Positions 60,848-64,000 of a stretch of 64,000 nt of DNA are shown here, one piece after another. The position numbers were made by a program, and so were the translations under genes. Positions within the stretch are counted from its first letter, which is position 1; each line of letters begins with the position of its first letter. This stretch comes from Paenibacillus sp. Soil750 (GTDB lineage Bacteria; Bacillota; Bacilli; Paenibacillales; NBRC-103111). Under the pieces are notes generated by a model that saw nothing but the letters and a program-made list of their open reading frames with translations, had not been told where the DNA came from and ran no database searches. The stretch is from assembly GCF_001428045.1 (NCBI RefSeq), contig NZ_LMSD01000040.1:62096-126095 (forward strand), written 5' to 3'.

Positions 60848-61423
60848 ATGCAAAATGAATTCATGTACCAATTACTTATAAAAATGAAAGATGGTGATCA
60901 ACAGGCGTTTCACGCGATGTACGATGCCACCTATCAAGACATCTACCGAACTCTCTCCTTTCTGGTGGATCATCAACAGGATCGAGAAGATGTCATGAAT
61001 GAGATCTATATGCAAATGTGGACCTCACTTGCTAACTACGATACAAACCGTCCTTTCCACTTTTGGCTGCACGGCTTGGTCATTCGTCAGGTGCAGAGAT
61101 TTCGGGTCAAGAGCTGGCGGAGATTCCGAATTTTCGAACGCATCCGTGCCTTCTCGCGGGAAGAGCCTCATTGGGATCAACATACTGCTTTAATGGATGA
61201 GACGAACCACATGATATCACAGTCCATGCGAAAACTAACCGATAAACAGCGGGCAGTGATTATCTTTCGTTTTTATCACGACTATACGCTTGAGGAAATT
61301 GCAACTCTGCTCGATATTCCGCTGGGTACAGTCAAGTCCAGATATCATGCTGCGCTCCAGGCGCTTCGAAAAAACATATGGAATCTCCCTCAGGAAAGGA
61401 TGGAACAGATCAATGACTATTGA
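60848..61423 (+). CDS. ECF-type RNA polymerase sigma factor
   Basis: 191 residues. Region 2: MKDGDQQAFHAMYDATYQDIYRTLSFLVDHQQDREDVMNEIYMQMW, then FHFWLHGLVIRQVQRF. Region 4: MRKLTDKQRAVIIFRFYHDYTLEEIATLLDIPLGTVKSRYHAALQALR. SigV/SigW-like size. The anti-sigma gene begins inside its last codons (11-bp overlap). It is probably held inactive until an envelope signal frees it. Confidence 0.9.
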   Translation: MQNEFMYQLLIKMKDGDQQAFHAMYDATYQDIYRTLSFLVDHQQDREDVMNEIYMQMWTSLANYDTNRPFHFWLHGLVIRQVQRFRVKSWRRFRIFERIRAFSREEPHWDQHTALMDETNHMISQSMRKLTDKQRAVIIFRFYHDYTLEEIATLLDIPLGTVKSRYHAALQALRKNIWNLPQERMEQINDY

Positions 61424-62468
61424 ACGCAAAATCCGTGAGCATCTACACAATGAAGCAGACAAGATGGCGTGTCCCCCGGCCATTTCCAAACGAATCGAAC
61501 AATCCTATTCTGACTATTTTCAACTAAAAAGGAGCAAAAAAAACATGAAAAAACGACTAATTGGTGGACTCGTTGCTGCTGCACTTTTGATTCCGACCGC
61601 AGCATTCGCGGCCCCTACCCTAATTGAAATGCTTACTAGAACACCAATGACTGTTGAACAAGTTAAAATAGATAAGGTTGGCCATGCAACACTCGAGAAG
61701 CTGTATAGCGCCTTTCCCGAAACAAAATCGTTTGAGATTATCGAGGCAAGCCACGTTCAAGGTGTTCAAACAAGCATCATACTCCAGGAAAAAGGTGGAA
61801 CTGGCAAAAAGTTCATCCTACATACAAACAGTCGTACAGGTAAGATTGAACACGTGAATCAAGAGAATTGGGAGCCTAAGGACAAGCCACTCATTGCTTT
61901 GACCGATCAAGAAATTAAGGGCAAGGTAGACTATCTCATTAGTAACCTATATGGTCACATCGAAGAGTACGAGTTTGCTATGGAGCAAATGGAGAATCCT
62001 GATCAGAAGACGTTCGTGTTGAATTACTCTAAAAAGGGATCAAAAACACCGTTTTATCAGGTATTTGTTCAAGGCAACACAATCAGTCTTTCTCTCATAG
62101 AAGGTGAAGCTACAACTTCAGATACGAAGGTAGAAGGTTTTTTCTCTAAAGATGGTAAGCCTGATCATTTTGCTGATGCCTACTTAAATGATGAAAAACT
62201 GCTTTCATTACTACAAATTAGCCCAACAGAATTAAAAGAAGAATTAGCAAAAGGTAAATCTGTTGTGGACATTGCAGCAGCTAAACAAATCTCTAAACAA
62301 CAAGTGATTGATGTCATTGCACAAACGCAAGCCGGTTTACAAATGCAAGGTGAAACCAATGGTAATGTTCCTAAAAACAATGCTTCAATTGAACAAATGT
62401 CAAAAGCTATTGAACCAAAAGTATCACAAGTGATTGAACACAAAACTGAAACACCATTGAAGAAATAA
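61413..62468 (+). CDS. Membrane anti-sigma factor with large extracytoplasmic domain
   Basis: 351 residues from ATG 61413, which overlaps the sigma stop by 11 bp. Cytoplasmic N-terminus of ~45 residues (MTIERKIREHLHNEADKM...), basic KKNMKKR, one TM (LIGGLVAAALLIPTAAFA), then an outside region of about 280 residues. That region has VKVDYLISNLYGHIEEYEFA-like beta/alpha segments and a helical module LSLLQISPTELKEELAKGKSVVDIAAAKQISKQQVIDVIAQTQ, known as a short repeat in many Gram-positive exported proteins. No HxxxCxxC zinc anti-sigma motif. Overlap with the sigma gene supports anti-sigma function (inference). Confidence 0.75.
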   Translation: MTIERKIREHLHNEADKMACPPAISKRIEQSYSDYFQLKRSKKNMKKRLIGGLVAAALLIPTAAFAAPTLIEMLTRTPMTVEQVKIDKVGHATLEKLYSAFPETKSFEIIEASHVQGVQTSIILQEKGGTGKKFILHTNSRTGKIEHVNQENWEPKDKPLIALTDQEIKGKVDYLISNLYGHIEEYEFAMEQMENPDQKTFVLNYSKKGSKTPFYQVFVQGNTISLSLIEGEATTSDTKVEGFFSKDGKPDHFADAYLNDEKLLSLLQISPTELKEELAKGKSVVDIAAAKQISKQQVIDVIAQTQAGLQMQGETNGNVPKNNASIEQMSKAIEPKVSQVIEHKTETPLKK

Positions 62469-62495
62469 CAAGTCTCAATAACCTCAACTCGCAAT

Positions 62496-62545
62496 AATGA
62501 CCCGCAAGAGTGGCATTTTTATAAATGTCACTCTTGCGGGTCATT
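62496..62545. terminator. Strong bidirectional terminator
   Basis: AATGACCCGCAAGAGTG / CACTCTTGCGGGTCATT with a ~14-nt loop; T-rich on both outer sides. It ends both the anti-sigma gene and the convergent hybrid kinase gene. Confidence 0.85.
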
Positions 62546-62592
62546 TGTGTTTTAAAAAGAGCCTTCCTTCGTCTAAGCACTAAGATAATCCT

Positions 62593-64000
62593 TTATTTCT
62601 CTTGAGCATTTGCTGCCAAATACGCGATAATAGCATGATTAACCTGCGCCAACCTGCTCTCGGCAGTTTCCAAAAGCGCCTCCAACAACCCGACTGAACC
62701 TTGATGGATCGCTGTTTGAAGCTCATCAGCCGTATGACTGAGCGGCGTTGCTCCGATGTTGGAAGCCACGCCTTTCAGCGTATGAGCAAGCATCAGCGCT
62801 TCGGGATAGTCTATGTTCGCGATCGCCTCTCGTATCTCATCTATGGCGTTCACGTGATTCGCAGCAAACTTGTGCAAAATCCGCTCGTAGAGGTTCGCAT
62901 TTTGTCCCAAGCGCCCTAGTGCCTCCGCCGCGTTCAAGGCAGGCAGCGCCTCGATTTGCTTCGCTGCTGCGACTTCAGCATACCCTCTCCCACGCGAGCT
63001 CTGAATCGTTCGCTGTAAGACGCTAAATAGCTGAATAGGTTCGAACGGCTTGGAAATATACGCATCCATGCCCGCTTCCAGGACCTGCTCCTTGACTCCC
63101 TGCATAGCATCAGCAGTCATCGCGATAATCGGCGTCTCTTGATCGAAATCCCTAATATTTCTCGTCGCCTCAAAGCCGTCCATGAGCGGCATCTGCAAAT
63201 CCATCAAAATGGCATCATACCGCTTAGTAGCTACACGTTTCAACGCTTCGATGCCATTCTCTGCTACGTCTACATGAATGTCCATTTCTTGAAGAATGGC
63301 TTGTGCCACCTGTTGGTTAATTTCATTGTCTTCCACCAGCAAGACCTCCGTGTTACGGAGCATGTGCAGTTTCTTGGTTTCACTCTCACCCTGTGGCGAT
63401 GCGATCTTCATCTGTAGCTGCTCTTGGAACAAGTTCGTTATTTGGTTATATAATTGAGACTGGCTCATTGGATAGTAGAGCACTTTTTTCACGGACGCCG
63501 ACTGAGATTTCAGCTGAAGCTCCGATTCATGATACGAACTGATCAGTACGATCACTTGCACAGGTGTCGCATATTCCAGCTTTATTTTCTCCGCCAAGGC
63601 TTGCGCCTTCTCATCCTGAAGCTTCCAATCGATCATAACCAGATCATATCGGCCGCTGGAACTAATTTGTTCCAATGCACTTTGGGCAGAATCTACGTCA
63701 TTAACAATGAATTGGAACTGTTCCAGTTGACTCTTCAGAACAAGACGCATTTCTTCGTCATCGCAAATAAGAAGCACACGCAGAAATTTTAAATAGGAAG
63801 CTACTGGCGCACTGAACAAGTGCTCAGAACCTACTTCGAACCTTACTGTGAAGATGAAGGAACTCCCCCTTCCCAGCTCGCTCTCGACATGAATCTCCCC
63901 TTGCATCAACTCTACAATACTCTTGCTGATCACTAGACCAAGACCTGTTCCCCCATATTTGCGGGTCGTTGACATATCGGCTTGTGTGAATCCGTGGAAC
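62593..64000 (-). CDS. Hybrid sensor histidine kinase, C-terminal part (HATPase, two receivers, Hpt)
   Basis: The frame is open to the right edge (the visible residues before STTRKYGG read FTQAD), so the N-terminus is missing; about 468 residues are seen. They contain the end of the HATPase domain (RKYGGTGLGLVISKSIVELMQGEI, GSSFIFTV), receiver 1 (VLLICDDEEMRLVL, YDLVMIDWKL, but the expected Lys is Tyr in VLYYPMS), receiver 2 (VLLVEDNEINQQVAQ, AILMDLQMPLMDGFEA, ISKPFEPIQL, intact), and an Hpt domain (LMLAHTLKGVASNIGA) with the His. A BarA-like phosphorelay. It converges with the anti-sigma gene. Confidence 0.9.
   Translation of the reverse strand, partial: FHGFTQADMSTTRKYGGTGLGLVISKSIVELMQGEIHVESELGRGSSFIFTVRFEVGSEHLFSAPVASYLKFLRVLLICDDEEMRLVLKSQLEQFQFIVNDVDSAQSALEQISSSGRYDLVMIDWKLQDEKAQALAEKIKLEYATPVQVIVLISSYHESELQLKSQSASVKKVLYYPMSQSQLYNQITNLFQEQLQMKIASPQGESETKKLHMLRNTEVLLVEDNEINQQVAQAILQEMDIHVDVAENGIEALKRVATKRYDAILMDLQMPLMDGFEATRNIRDFDQETPIIAMTADAMQGVKEQVLEAGMDAYISKPFEPIQLFSVLQRTIQSSRGRGYAEVAAAKQIEALPALNAAEALGRLGQNANLYERILHKFAANHVNAIDEIREAIANIDYPEALMLAHTLKGVASNIGATPLSHTADELQTAIHQGSVGLLEALLETAESRLAQVNHAIIAYLAANAQEK

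Noticed and set aside
1..64000. tRNA, rRNA, insertion sequence, integrase or phage genes
   Set aside because: None seen on either strand; no transposase-like frame and no attachment-site duplication.

Overview
The window looks like chromosomal DNA of a spore-former-type Firmicute of the Paenibacillaceae (Paenibacillus or a close relative). The reasons are moderate GC content, strong AGGAGG-type ribosome binding sites with frequent GTG and TTG starts, a SigY-like sigma operon, a YkuI-type EAL protein, a YwqA/YwqB-like SNF2/SWIM pair, and a galK-galE-galT operon divergent from an AraC regulator. I see no rRNA, tRNA, CRISPR array, phage or insertion sequence. The large surface protein at the left edge and the hybrid kinase at the right edge run out of the window.

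Layout. 1-4.4 kb: the end of a large multidomain surface protein and a small XRE regulator. 4.5-13.9 kb: a six-gene minus-strand operon with ABC ATPase, HlyD/MacA-like adaptor, FtsX/MacB-like permease, a second ATPase with an AbrB-like tail, a family-1 solute-binding lipoprotein and an unknown secreted protein. 14-25.9 kb: mostly minus-strand single genes (MFS, rhodanese, LysR, glycosyltransferase, DUF1801, GyrI-like plus WYL regulator, two-domain sulfurtransferase, two GNATs, pterin carbinolamine dehydratase, RecQ). 26-30.5 kb: SWIM and SNF2 genes. 31.1-35.4 kb: a YkuI-like c-di-GMP protein divergent from a CHASE3 hybrid kinase. 35.5-43.7 kb: MFS, a stand-alone UMP kinase paralogue, a double GNAT, the SigY-YxlC-YxlD-like operon, another MFS, and an AraC/SRPBCC divergent pair. 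43.8-49 kb: an operon of oxidoreductase, nitrilase and two GNATs, then a 7TM-PAS-GGDEF protein. 49.1-53.2 kb: a MarR-controlled heterodimeric ABC exporter. 53.8-58.7 kb: the Leloir operon with its AraC regulator. 58.7-64 kb: hydrolase/WYL pair, an ECF sigma/anti-sigma pair and a hybrid kinase.

The most striking signal is non-coding. Four gaps (at 37.9, 42.0, 48.8 and 53.5 kb) each hold a roughly 187-bp element made of four copies of a 23-nt interrupted palindrome, consensus A[AG][CA]TG[GT]A-N5-T[CA]CAG[CT]TAA. Unit starts are spaced 51, 62 and 51 bp (50 once) in every copy, while the spacer DNA is largely unconserved. The asymmetric unit cores indicate that units 1-2 point one way and units 3-4 the other, so the whole element has dyad symmetry. 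A fifth gap at 30.6 kb holds four copies of an unrelated palindrome (AATAACG...CGCTATT) with spacing 51, 61 and 51. Every gap over 320 bp in the window, except 60513-60847, carries one such element, and four of the five gaps lie between convergent genes. I know no named family with this geometry and treat it as a candidate undescribed intergenic element.

Start codons were moved from the longest frame wherever a clear Shine-Dalgarno sequence supported an internal start; each case is stated in the entry. All functions are inferred by eye from motifs and family memory; no database search was run.
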